Of a DNA stretch of 8,610 bases, positions 1 to 5,640 are shown one piece after another (position 1 is the first letter of the stretch; each line of letters opens with the position of its first letter). This stretch comes from Clostridiales bacterium (lineage in GTDB: Bacteria > Bacillota > Clostridia > Christensenellales > Aristaeellaceae): contig JAAZAQ010000153.1 of the NCBI GenBank assembly GCA_012514225.1, positions 1-8,610 of the forward strand. Direction: 5' to 3'. The notes beneath the pieces were generated by a model. That model worked only from the letters and a program-made list of their open reading frames with translations. It had not been told where the DNA came from and searched no databases. Both the position numbers and the translations under genes were made by a program.

Positions 1-15
1 CAGGGAGGGATGGAC

Positions 16-255
16 ATGAGCGAAGAGAAGAAAAGCGGCATCGTGTCGAAGCTTTTTGACCGCATCCGCAATGAGAACAAGGAAAACCTGACCCCCACGG
101 CGGAAAACAGCGGCAGGCTGGGGTACGGGAAGGGCAACATCGACCAGGGCCGCATGAAGAACGCCGGGGTATGGGACACCTGCCCGGTGCTGGACGAGCA
201 GGGCAGGCCCATCGAACCGGACGCCGGAAGCGAGGGGACGGAACCCCGGAAATAG
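16..255 (+). CDS. Small hydrophilic protein of unknown function
   Basis: I do not recognise this 79-residue protein. It is highly charged, with a lysine/glutamate-rich N-terminus (SEEKKSGIVSKLFDRIRNENK), a glycine-containing middle (GRLGYGKGNIDQGR), one short hydrophobic stretch around VWDTCPVL with the only cysteine, and an acidic, proline-containing tail. There is no signal peptide or membrane segment, so it is probably a small cytoplasmic protein. Two in-frame ATGs exist at 10 and 16. The second is chosen because the AGGGAGG at 2-8 then sits 7 nt upstream; for the ATG at 10 the spacing would be 1 nt. Base composition matches the neighbours. A hairpin terminator follows 15 nt after the stop, so it is transcribed separately from the sugar genes. 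Its promoter is outside the window and it may be the last gene of an upstream operon. Confidence 0.65.
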   Translation: MSEEKKSGIVSKLFDRIRNENKENLTPTAENSGRLGYGKGNIDQGRMKNAGVWDTCPVLDEQGRPIEPDAGSEGTEPRK

Positions 256-270
256 CGCGGGCAGGCGCCG

Positions 271-306
271 AAGCCGGGCACGAAAAAGGTGCCCGGCTTT
301 CATTTT
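271..306 (+). terminator. Intrinsic terminator after the small upstream gene
   Basis: A perfect 11-bp stem, AAGCCGGGCAC (271-281) with GTGCCCGGCTT (289-299), encloses a 7-nt A-rich loop and is followed by TCATTTT. It starts 15 nt after the stop codon at 255. The T tract is interrupted by CA, so termination may be imperfect, but position and stem strength support a terminator. Confidence 0.8.
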
Positions 307-376
307 GCCCCCGGGCGGGGAACAGGCGTGAAGGCACACCTTGTTGATGACCTCGCTTTTCTTTCGGGCGGCGCGA

Positions 377-406
377 TTGTCTGCCCCGGGCCACCTGTGC
401 TATAAT
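377..406 (+). promoter_or_regulatory. Promoter of the isomerase-kinase-aldolase operon
   Basis: TTGTCT at 377-382 as -35, an 18-nt spacer, and a perfect TATAAT at 401-406 as -10. TGC directly in front makes it an extended -10 element. The expected start of transcription is near 413, giving a leader of about 98 nt before the isomerase ATG at 511. It lies between the upstream terminator and the operon, where a promoter is needed. The -35 is a 4/6 match, so activator dependence is possible. Confidence 0.7.
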
Positions 407-456
407 GCGCGGCAACAAGGCGTATCATGGCGGCGGATTCGGGCGGGCCTGGTTTT

Positions 457-479
457 GCGGCGCGCCCGCAGAGCGCCGC
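457..479 (+). other. GC-rich hairpin in the leader of the isomerase mRNA
   Basis: GCGGCGC (457-463) and GCGCCGC (473-479) form a perfect 7-bp all-GC stem with a 9-nt loop, about 30 nt upstream of the start codon and just ahead of the GGAGG at 496-500. There is no T tract, so it is not a terminator. It could be a leader structure that affects mRNA stability, or a chance result of high GC. I recognise no riboswitch class in this leader. Confidence 0.25.
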
Positions 480-510
480 GGCCGCAAATGGGAGTGGAGG
501 GACGATTCGG

Positions 511-1911
511 ATGAAAAAAACGGTATTCGCGCTGTGCTTCGGCAACCGGGGCTTCATGCCCGGCGAACTCATCCTGGACGCGCGACGCGAGATGGTCCAG
601 GCGGTCCGGGATGCGGGTTACGACTGCATCCTGATGGACGAGGGCCTGACCCGTTTTGGCGCGGTGGAGACCCGCGACGAGGGCCTCCTGTACGCCGAAT
701 GGCTCAAGAAGCACGAGGGACAGTACGACGGCGTCATCTTCAGCATGCCGATTTTCGTGGACGAGAACGGCGCCGCCAACGCGCTGCAGGATGCGGGCGT
801 GCCCATCCTGATGCAGGCCTACCCGGACGAAATCGGCAAGATGAACTTCAAGTACCGCCGGGACGCCTACTGCGGCAAGTTCTCCGTGACGGACGTCTTT
901 TGCCAGTACAAGATTCCCTTCACCGTCTTCAAGCCCCACGTCGTGCACCCGATGGCGGAGGCCTTCGCGCAGAACCTCCATGACTTCGCGGCCGTCTGCC
1001 GCGTCGTCAAGGGCATGAAGCGCTTCAACCTCGGCTGCATCGGCGCGCGCACGACGGCGTTCAAGACCGTGCGCTTCGACGAAATCGCCCTGCAGAAATA
1101 CGGCATCAACGTGGAATCCTTCGACCTGTCCGAGCTGATCATGAAGGTCAAGGCTATGGCGGACGACGCGCCGGGGGTCAAGGAAAAGCTGTCGAGGCTC
1201 AGCGAAATCACCGACTTTTCCGGCGTGCCGGCGGAAAACGCCCACACCATCGCCAAGGTCGGCGTGGTCATCGACGAATACATCCGGGACTACCACCTGG
1301 ACGCCCTGGCGCTGCGCTGCTGGAACGAGATGGAGACCTACCTGCGCGTCTGCCCCTGCGCGCTGCTGGGCGAACTGAACGACCGCGGCATCGCCGCCTC
1401 CTGCGAAATCGACGTGTGCTCCGCCGTCACCATGCGCGCGATGCAGCTGGCCAGCGGCGAGGCGACCACGGTGCTGGACTGGAACAACAACTACGGCGAC
1501 GACGAGGACAAGGTGGTGCTGTTCCACTGCGGGCCGGTTCCCCAAAGCCTGATGACGGGCCCCGGCACGGTGACGGAGCACAAGATGTTCAACAAGGTGG
1601 ACCCGGGCAGCGGGTGGGGCACCAACGAGGGGCGCATCGCCGCCTTCCCGATGACCTATTCCAACTGCAAGACGGAGGACGGGAAAATCACCGTGTACGT
1701 CTCCGAGGGCGAGATGACGGACGACCCGATCGAGGACGGCTACTTCGGCTGCGCCGGCGTGGCGAAAATCGGCGGGCTGCAGGACAAGCTCATCCGCCTG
1801 GCGCGCGGCGGCTTCAAGCACCACACCTCGGTGGGCAAGGGGCATCTGAAGGCGGTCCTGGAGGAGGCCTTCACCACCTACCTGGGCTACGACCTCGTCC
1901 GGATCGACTGA
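511..1911 (+). CDS. L-fucose/L-arabinose isomerase-family sugar isomerase
   Basis: A 466-residue protein resembling the L-fucose isomerase-like family (COG2407 type), metal-dependent cytoplasmic enzymes that interconvert aldoses and ketoses. The N-terminal half (about 1-165) looks like the Rossmann-like part, starting MKKTVFALCFGNRGF and containing FSMPIFVDENGA. The catalytic part holds candidate metal ligands: E273 in CWNEME, E299/D301 in ASCEIDV, H339 in LFHCG, and H437/H438 in FKHHTSVGKGH. These assignments follow the family pattern of two acids plus a histidine and are not proven. Length fits the COG2407 group (about 460-480) and is shorter than FucI (591). The start at 511 has GGAGG at 496-500. 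An in-frame ATG at 427 would add 28 low-complexity residues only about 14 nt after the predicted transcript start, so it is not preferred. It is the first gene of the operon, with the kinase 25 nt downstream. Which aldose it uses cannot be read from sequence; L-fucose, D-arabinose or a less common sugar are all possible. Confidence 0.85.
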   Translation: MKKTVFALCFGNRGFMPGELILDARREMVQAVRDAGYDCILMDEGLTRFGAVETRDEGLLYAEWLKKHEGQYDGVIFSMPIFVDENGAANALQDAGVPILMQAYPDEIGKMNFKYRRDAYCGKFSVTDVFCQYKIPFTVFKPHVVHPMAEAFAQNLHDFAAVCRVVKGMKRFNLGCIGARTTAFKTVRFDEIALQKYGINVESFDLSELIMKVKAMADDAPGVKEKLSRLSEITDFSGVPAENAHTIAKVGVVIDEYIRDYHLDALALRCWNEMETYLRVCPCALLGELNDRGIAASCEIDVCSAVTMRAMQLASGEATTVLDWNNNYGDDEDKVVLFHCGPVPQSLMTGPGTVTEHKMFNKVDPGSGWGTNEGRIAAFPMTYSNCKTEDGKITVYVSEGEMTDDPIEDGYFGCAGVAKIGGLQDKLIRLARGGFKHHTSVGKGHLKAVLEEAFTTYLGYDLVRID

Positions 1912-1936
1912 GCCGGGAGCGGGGGGCGGAAGCGTC

Positions 1937-3445
1937 ATGGTCAGCTTAGGCGTTGACATCGGCGGCACCGGCGCCAAGTGCGTCGCCTTCCGGGAGGACG
2001 GAAGCCAGGCCGCCATCAGCTATATCGAATACCCCAACCCGGCGGGCAACCCCAATTTGGACCCCCGGGTGCTGTCCGGCACGGTGATGGAGGTCGTCGC
2101 CCGCTGCGTGCGGGCGCTGCCCGACCCCCACGCCGTCAAGGCCGTCACGGTGTCCTCCTTCGGCGAGTCCTTCGTCCCCGTCGACGAAAAGGGCGAGCCG
2201 CTGTCCGACATCATCATGTACTTCGCCGCCACGCAGAGCGAGGAGTTCGACCAGCTGGTGCGGAAGGTGGGGGAAGAGACCTTCATGCGCGTCACGCGCA
2301 CCCTGCCGGACGCCTTTTACTCCCTTTCCAAAATGCTCTACACCCGGCGGACGGCGCCCAGGCCCGTCTGGAAATACCTGCTGATTTCCGGCTACCTGTG
2401 TTTCCGCCTGTGCGGGGAGACGGTGCTGGACGAAACCCTGGCCTGCCGCACGCTGCTGTACGACGTCAACAAAAGGGACTGGTCGGACGAGCTGTTGGCC
2501 GCCTCGGGCTTTGTGCGGGAGCAGCTGCCCACGGTGCTGCCCGCGGGAACCGTCGCCGGGCGCCTGCTGCCGGACGTCGCCGCGCGCCTGGGCCTGCCGG
2601 AAACCGTGGCCGTCGTCATCGGGGCGCACGACCAGGTGGTCAACGCGCTGGCCTGCGGCGTGTCCCGGCCCGGGGACGCCGCGGACGTCTCGGGCACCAC
2701 GGAGAGCATCGCGCCGCTGTTTGAGCGCATCCCGGAGGGGTTCGGCTTCCAGCGCAGCAACTATGCCTGCGTGCCCTACCTGGACGGCAGGGGCTATGTC
2801 ACCTACGCCTTCAACATCTCCGGCGGCATGGTGGTGCGCTGGCTGCGCGACCAGCTGGCCCTTCACCTGGACGAACAGGCGAAGCGGGAGAACGTCAGCG
2901 TCTACGACCTCCTGAACCGCCTGGCGCCCCGGGAGCCGGGCGAATTGCTCGTGCTGCCCTTCCTGCAGGGGATGGGCGGCACGCCCGATGTCCTGCCGCA
3001 GGCGCGCGGGCTGTTCTACGGCCTGGGCATGCAGACGGCGCTCCCGGACGTCTACCGCGCCATCCTGGAGGGGCTGACCTTCGAGATGGCCTACAACCTG
3101 GAGCACCTGGCACGCTTCGGCGTCGCGCCGGAGCGGCTGTACGCCTGCGGCGGGGGCGCGCGCTCCCGGCTGTGGCTGCAAATCAAGGCGGACATCTGGA
3201 ACCGCGAGGTCATTCCCGTCCTCACCGAGGAAACGGGCGCCCTGGGCAGCGCCATCCTGGGCTTCGCCGCGGTCACGGGCGAAAAGAGCCACTGCGCCCT
3301 GGCCCAACGATTCGTCCGCTTGGGCGAGCCTTTCCGGCCGGAGCCGGGCAGGGCCGCCTTCTACCGGGAAAAGATGGAGAAATACAGGCGCTTCCGCGCG
3401 TTTGTCATCGGGGAAGAACAACAGCACAAGGGGGTATCGCCGTGA
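1937..3445 (+). CDS. FGGY-family carbohydrate kinase
   Basis: A 502-residue ATP-dependent sugar kinase of the FGGY family (xylulokinase, fuculokinase and gluconate kinase relatives), expected to phosphorylate the ketose made by the isomerase upstream. Visible elements: the N-terminal phosphate-binding loop VDIGGTGAK (6-14); the catalytic-base motif GAHDQVVNAL with D232 as the likely general base; the second phosphate motif SGTTES (252-257); the C-terminal adenosine-site motif CGGGARS (404-410), followed by LWLQIKAD and the EETGALGSA stretch of the family. Full length for FGGY kinases (about 480-520). It starts 25 nt after the isomerase stop; the G-rich GGGGGGCGGA (1921-1930) just upstream is the probable ribosome binding site. 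The 3' end overlaps the aldolase start by 4 nt, indicating translational coupling. FGGY subfamilies differ in substrate, and neither sugar nor phosphorylated carbon can be assigned here. It resembles xylulokinase broadly, but the isomerase and aldolase context argues against a plain xylose pathway. Confidence 0.92.
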   Translation: MVSLGVDIGGTGAKCVAFREDGSQAAISYIEYPNPAGNPNLDPRVLSGTVMEVVARCVRALPDPHAVKAVTVSSFGESFVPVDEKGEPLSDIIMYFAATQSEEFDQLVRKVGEETFMRVTRTLPDAFYSLSKMLYTRRTAPRPVWKYLLISGYLCFRLCGETVLDETLACRTLLYDVNKRDWSDELLAASGFVREQLPTVLPAGTVAGRLLPDVAARLGLPETVAVVIGAHDQVVNALACGVSRPGDAADVSGTTESIAPLFERIPEGFGFQRSNYACVPYLDGRGYVTYAFNISGGMVVRWLRDQLALHLDEQAKRENVSVYDLLNRLAPREPGELLVLPFLQGMGGTPDVLPQARGLFYGLGMQTALPDVYRAILEGLTFEMAYNLEHLARFGVAPERLYACGGGARSRLWLQIKADIWNREVIPVLTEETGALGSAILGFAAVTGEKSHCALAQRFVRLGEPFRPEPGRAAFYREKMEKYRRFRAFVIGEEQQHKGVSP

Positions 3446-4347
3446 ACACCAGGGAAATCGTCCGCCGCGCCTTCGAGGAAGGGCTGGTCATCCCGGCCTT
3501 CAACATTCCCCACCTGCCAATGGTGGAGCCCGTCGCCCGCGCGGTGGCTGAGGAGAACGCGCTGGCCATGATCCAGGTCGCGCGGCTGGAATGGGAGAAG
3601 TTCGAGTCCGAAAGTCTGGAGGCCGTCGCCCGGGAATACCGGAAATACCAGAAGCCCGGCCACACCCTGCTGCATCTGGACCACGTGCCCGTCGTCGACG
3701 AGGACCACCTGCGGGTGGATTACATGGCCATCCTGCGCCGCGCGGTGGACGCCGGCTACCAGTCGCTGATGGTGGACGGCTCGCGCCTGTCCCTGGACGA
3801 CAACATCCGCGCGACCGCGGAGGCGGCGGCCCTGGCACACCAGGCGGGGCTGCCCATTGAGGCGGAGCTGGGGGCGGTCATGGGCCACGAGACCAGCCAG
3901 CAGGCCATCCCCTACGAGGAAATCTTCCGCAACAAGATGGGCTTCACCGACCTTGAGGAGGCCAGGCGCTTCGTCCGCGAGACGGGCTGCGACTGGCTCA
4001 GCGTCGCGGTGGGCAGCGTGCACGGCGCGATTGCCGAGGGCATGCTGGACAAGAAAAAGCCCGCCGCCAAGCTGGACGTCGGGCACATCCAGGCGCTGCG
4101 CGACGCGCTGGACATCCCCCTGGTGCTCCACGGCGGCTCCGGCATCGAGCAAGAGTACATCAGCCGCGGGGTGAAGGCGGGCATCGCCAAGATCAATGTG
4201 GGCACGGAAATCCGCCAGCCCTACGAGCGCGTCGTCCGGGAGGGCGGCACGGTCGCCCAGGCGCAGGACGCGGTCTACCGCCGCACGCGTGAGCTCATCA
4301 GCGGCTTTCTGCAGGTGACCGGCAGCGCGGACAGGCTGAAGGGCTGA
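3442..4347 (+). CDS. Class II (zinc) ketose-phosphate aldolase, FbaA/GatY family
   Basis: A 301-residue aldolase of the fructose-/tagatose-bisphosphate aldolase class II family, predicted to cleave a ketose phosphate to dihydroxyacetone phosphate plus an aldehyde in the cytoplasm. Family residues by motif: catalytic D80 and zinc ligand H81 in LLHLDH; E142 in EAELGAVMG; E150 in MGHET, matching the general-acid glutamate region; zinc ligands H194 in GSVHG and H230 in LVLHGGSG; and N252 in KINVGTE, which contacts the enediolate in relatives. The N-terminus IPAFNIPHLPMVEPV matches the family's VPAFN start. Length is close to GatY/KbaY (about 285). The start is GTG at 3442, overlapping the kinase stop as GTGA, with AAGGGGG at 3429-3435 as ribosome binding site. 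The longer open frame upstream lies inside the kinase and is rejected. This is not the AraD-like aldolase fold of FucA, so the pathway is not the standard fucose route. The exact substrate, a 1-phosphate, 6-phosphate or bisphosphate, is unknown. Confidence 0.9.
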   Translation: MNTREIVRRAFEEGLVIPAFNIPHLPMVEPVARAVAEENALAMIQVARLEWEKFESESLEAVAREYRKYQKPGHTLLHLDHVPVVDEDHLRVDYMAILRRAVDAGYQSLMVDGSRLSLDDNIRATAEAAALAHQAGLPIEAELGAVMGHETSQQAIPYEEIFRNKMGFTDLEEARRFVRETGCDWLSVAVGSVHGAIAEGMLDKKKPAAKLDVGHIQALRDALDIPLVLHGGSGIEQEYISRGVKAGIAKINVGTEIRQPYERVVREGGTVAQAQDAVYRRTRELISGFLQVTGSADRLKG

Positions 4348-4410
4348 ATACGGCCGGCCGCGGGCGGCGGCGAGGCAGGCTTGAAAAGTCCTTGATTTGT
4401 CCGGAAGAGA

Positions 4411-4440
4411 TTGACGGACGGCGCGTTTTCATGCGATAAT
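4411..4440 (+). promoter_or_regulatory. Promoter of the sugar ABC transporter operon
   Basis: TTGACG at 4411-4416 (5/6 match to the -35), an 18-nt spacer, and GATAAT at 4435-4440 (5/6 match to the -10) preceded by TGC, an extended -10. The predicted transcript start is near 4447, with a leader of about 87 nt. The same spacing and TGC extension occur in the promoter at 377-406. A short inverted repeat, GTCCG (4399-4403) with CGGAC (4415-4419), overlaps the -35 and could be part of an operator, though 5-bp arms are weak evidence. The 186-nt gap between aldolase and binding-protein genes holds this promoter and no gene. No clear intrinsic terminator follows the aldolase, so some read-through from the catabolic operon is likely. 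Confidence 0.75.
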
Positions 4441-4480
4441 CAGCGGGAATCCAACCAGATAGCCCAACACCCATATCATC

Positions 4481-4498
4481 CGGCCGGGCACACGGCCG
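4481..4498 (+). other. Short hairpin in the leader of the transporter mRNA
   Basis: CGGCCG (4481-4486) and CGGCCG (4493-4498) can pair across a 6-nt loop, about 17 nt upstream of the AAGGAGG ribosome binding site (4515-4521). Each arm is itself a palindrome, so the pairing is not unique and may only reflect base composition. I recognise no riboswitch class here. Confidence 0.2.
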
Positions 4499-4533
4499 AT
4501 GAAATAAACCCACGAAGGAGGAACCCCCACCCT

Positions 4534-5580
4534 ATGAAGAAAATCCTTTCCCTTGCCCTGGCGCTGCTGATGCTGCTGGGCGCCGCTTCCGCCCTGGCCG
4601 AGGCCGCCCTGCCCGAGGAGCTGGATATCCGCGCCCTCATTTGGAAATTTGACGACACCTACGGCTCCACGGTCCGCGTGGCCATGGAAAAATGGGCCCA
4701 GCACTACGCCGAGGAACTGGGCATCAAGATCAACTTCCAGATGTACGACGCCGCCGACGACATGGCCAAGCAGATCGAGACGGCCACCATCCTCACCAGC
4801 GAGAAGCCGGACTTCGTCATCATCAACCTGGCGGAGGTCACCAACGGCCAGGTGCTGGTGGACATGTTCAAGGAAGCCGACATCCCCTTCCTGTTCTACA
4901 ACAAGCAGCCCTCCGAGGACACCACCCAGTCCGTCTTGGTGGACACCGGCACCATCTTCATCGGCACCTTGGCCCGCCAGGCAGGCGACATGCAGGGTGA
5001 AATCCTGGCCGACCTGTACAAGAAGGATCCCTCCATCGACCTCAACGGCGACGGCGTGCTGCAGTACGTCATGCTGATGGGCGAGCCCCAGAACGACGAG
5101 GCCATCGCGCGCTCCAGGTACTCGGTGGAAACCGCCATCGCCAACGGGCTGAAGCTCGAGCAGATCGGCGAGACCCTCGTGTGCAACTGGGACCAGGCCC
5201 AGGCCAACGACGCCATCAACGCCGTGTGGGCGGCCAATCCCGACGGCAAGATCGAGGTCATCTTCGGCAACAACGACATGATGTGCCTGGGCGCGGTCGC
5301 GGCGCTGAACAACTATGGCTGGAACACCGGCAAGGAAGGCGACCCCAAGGTCGTGGTCATCGGCGTTGACGCCGTCGACTCCGCGATGGAGTCCATCAAG
5401 GCCGGCGGCATGACCGCCACCGTCCAGCAGGACGGCGACGCCATGGGCAAGGCCAACATCCGCATCGCCATCAACGGCGCCCTGGGCCGCAAGTGGCTGG
5501 ACGGGACCGAGTACGTCTACACCGACGACCCCTTCCACTGCATCCGCATCCCCTACGCCAAGATTACCGACGTCGAGTAA
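4534..5580 (+). CDS. mglB: Sugar-binding protein of an MglB-type ABC importer
   Basis: A 348-residue exported sugar-binding protein of the ribose/galactose type (periplasmic binding protein fold type I), closest in my reading to the galactose/glucose-binding protein MglB. It has a signal peptide (MKKILSLALALLMLLGAASALA) with a signal peptidase I site after A22 and no lipobox cysteine. The MglB calcium loop is intact (DLNGDGVLQ, 169-177, with E241 as the distant ligand). Sugar contacts by alignment to E. coli MglB from memory: D41 (D14), N123 (N91), R193 (R158), W219 (W183), N247 (N211) and D279 (D236) are kept; Y43 replaces F16, N187 replaces H152, E189 replaces D154, and Q299 replaces N256. 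The ligand is therefore a pyranose-like sugar, perhaps not galactose. Start: AAGGAGG at 4515-4521, 12 nt ahead of ATG. An open frame reaching back to 4411 would begin inside the promoter and is rejected. It is the first gene of the transporter operon, and a strong terminator follows. The symbol marks the family, not a proven substrate. Confidence 0.9.
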   Translation: MKKILSLALALLMLLGAASALAEAALPEELDIRALIWKFDDTYGSTVRVAMEKWAQHYAEELGIKINFQMYDAADDMAKQIETATILTSEKPDFVIINLAEVTNGQVLVDMFKEADIPFLFYNKQPSEDTTQSVLVDTGTIFIGTLARQAGDMQGEILADLYKKDPSIDLNGDGVLQYVMLMGEPQNDEAIARSRYSVETAIANGLKLEQIGETLVCNWDQAQANDAINAVWAANPDGKIEVIFGNNDMMCLGAVAALNNYGWNTGKEGDPKVVVIGVDAVDSAMESIKAGGMTATVQQDGDAMGKANIRIAINGALGRKWLDGTEYVYTDDPFHCIRIPYAKITDVE

Positions 5581-5590
5581 ACCCAGGCCC

Positions 5591-5624
5591 GGGGGCTGGC
5601 GCGCTGTGCGCCGGCCCCCTTTTT
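5591..5624 (+). terminator. Intrinsic terminator/attenuator between binding protein and ATPase genes
   Basis: A 12-bp stem, GGGGGCTGGCGC (5591-5602) with GCGCCGGCCCCC (5608-5619), with one T:G wobble and a 5-nt loop, is followed at once by TTTTT (5620-5624). It starts 10 nt after the stop of the binding-protein gene, and no promoter is apparent before the ATPase start at 5641. It most likely ends the majority of transcripts, with partial read-through into ATPase and permease. That is a common way to make binding protein in excess over the membrane components. Confidence 0.9.
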
Positions 5625-5640
5625 ACCGATGGGGGGACAC

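Noticed and set aside
427..510. N-terminal extension of the isomerase from the ATG at 427
   Set aside because: The added residues are low-complexity and the ATG is about 14 nt from the predicted transcript start. The ATG at 511 has GGAGG upstream and begins with the expected MKKTVFALCFGNRGF strand.
400..3427. Long - strand open frames (400-2016 and 1946-3427) opposite the isomerase and kinase genes
   Set aside because: They are antisense shadows produced by high-GC codon use. Their translations are rich in alanine, valine, histidine, arginine and glycine with no family motifs, and they lie over clearly recognised + strand genes.
3172..3441. 90-residue N-terminal extension of the aldolase
   Set aside because: It lies wholly inside the kinase gene in another frame and is arginine/proline-rich. 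The GTG at 3442 has a good ribosome binding site and gives the normal family length.
4411..4533. 41-residue N-terminal extension of the binding protein
   Set aside because: It would start inside the promoter and bury the signal peptide. AAGGAGG at 4515-4521 marks the ATG at 4534.
4429..5538. Long - strand open frame opposite the binding-protein gene
   Set aside because: A compositional shadow of a confidently identified + strand gene; no plausible domain or start signal.
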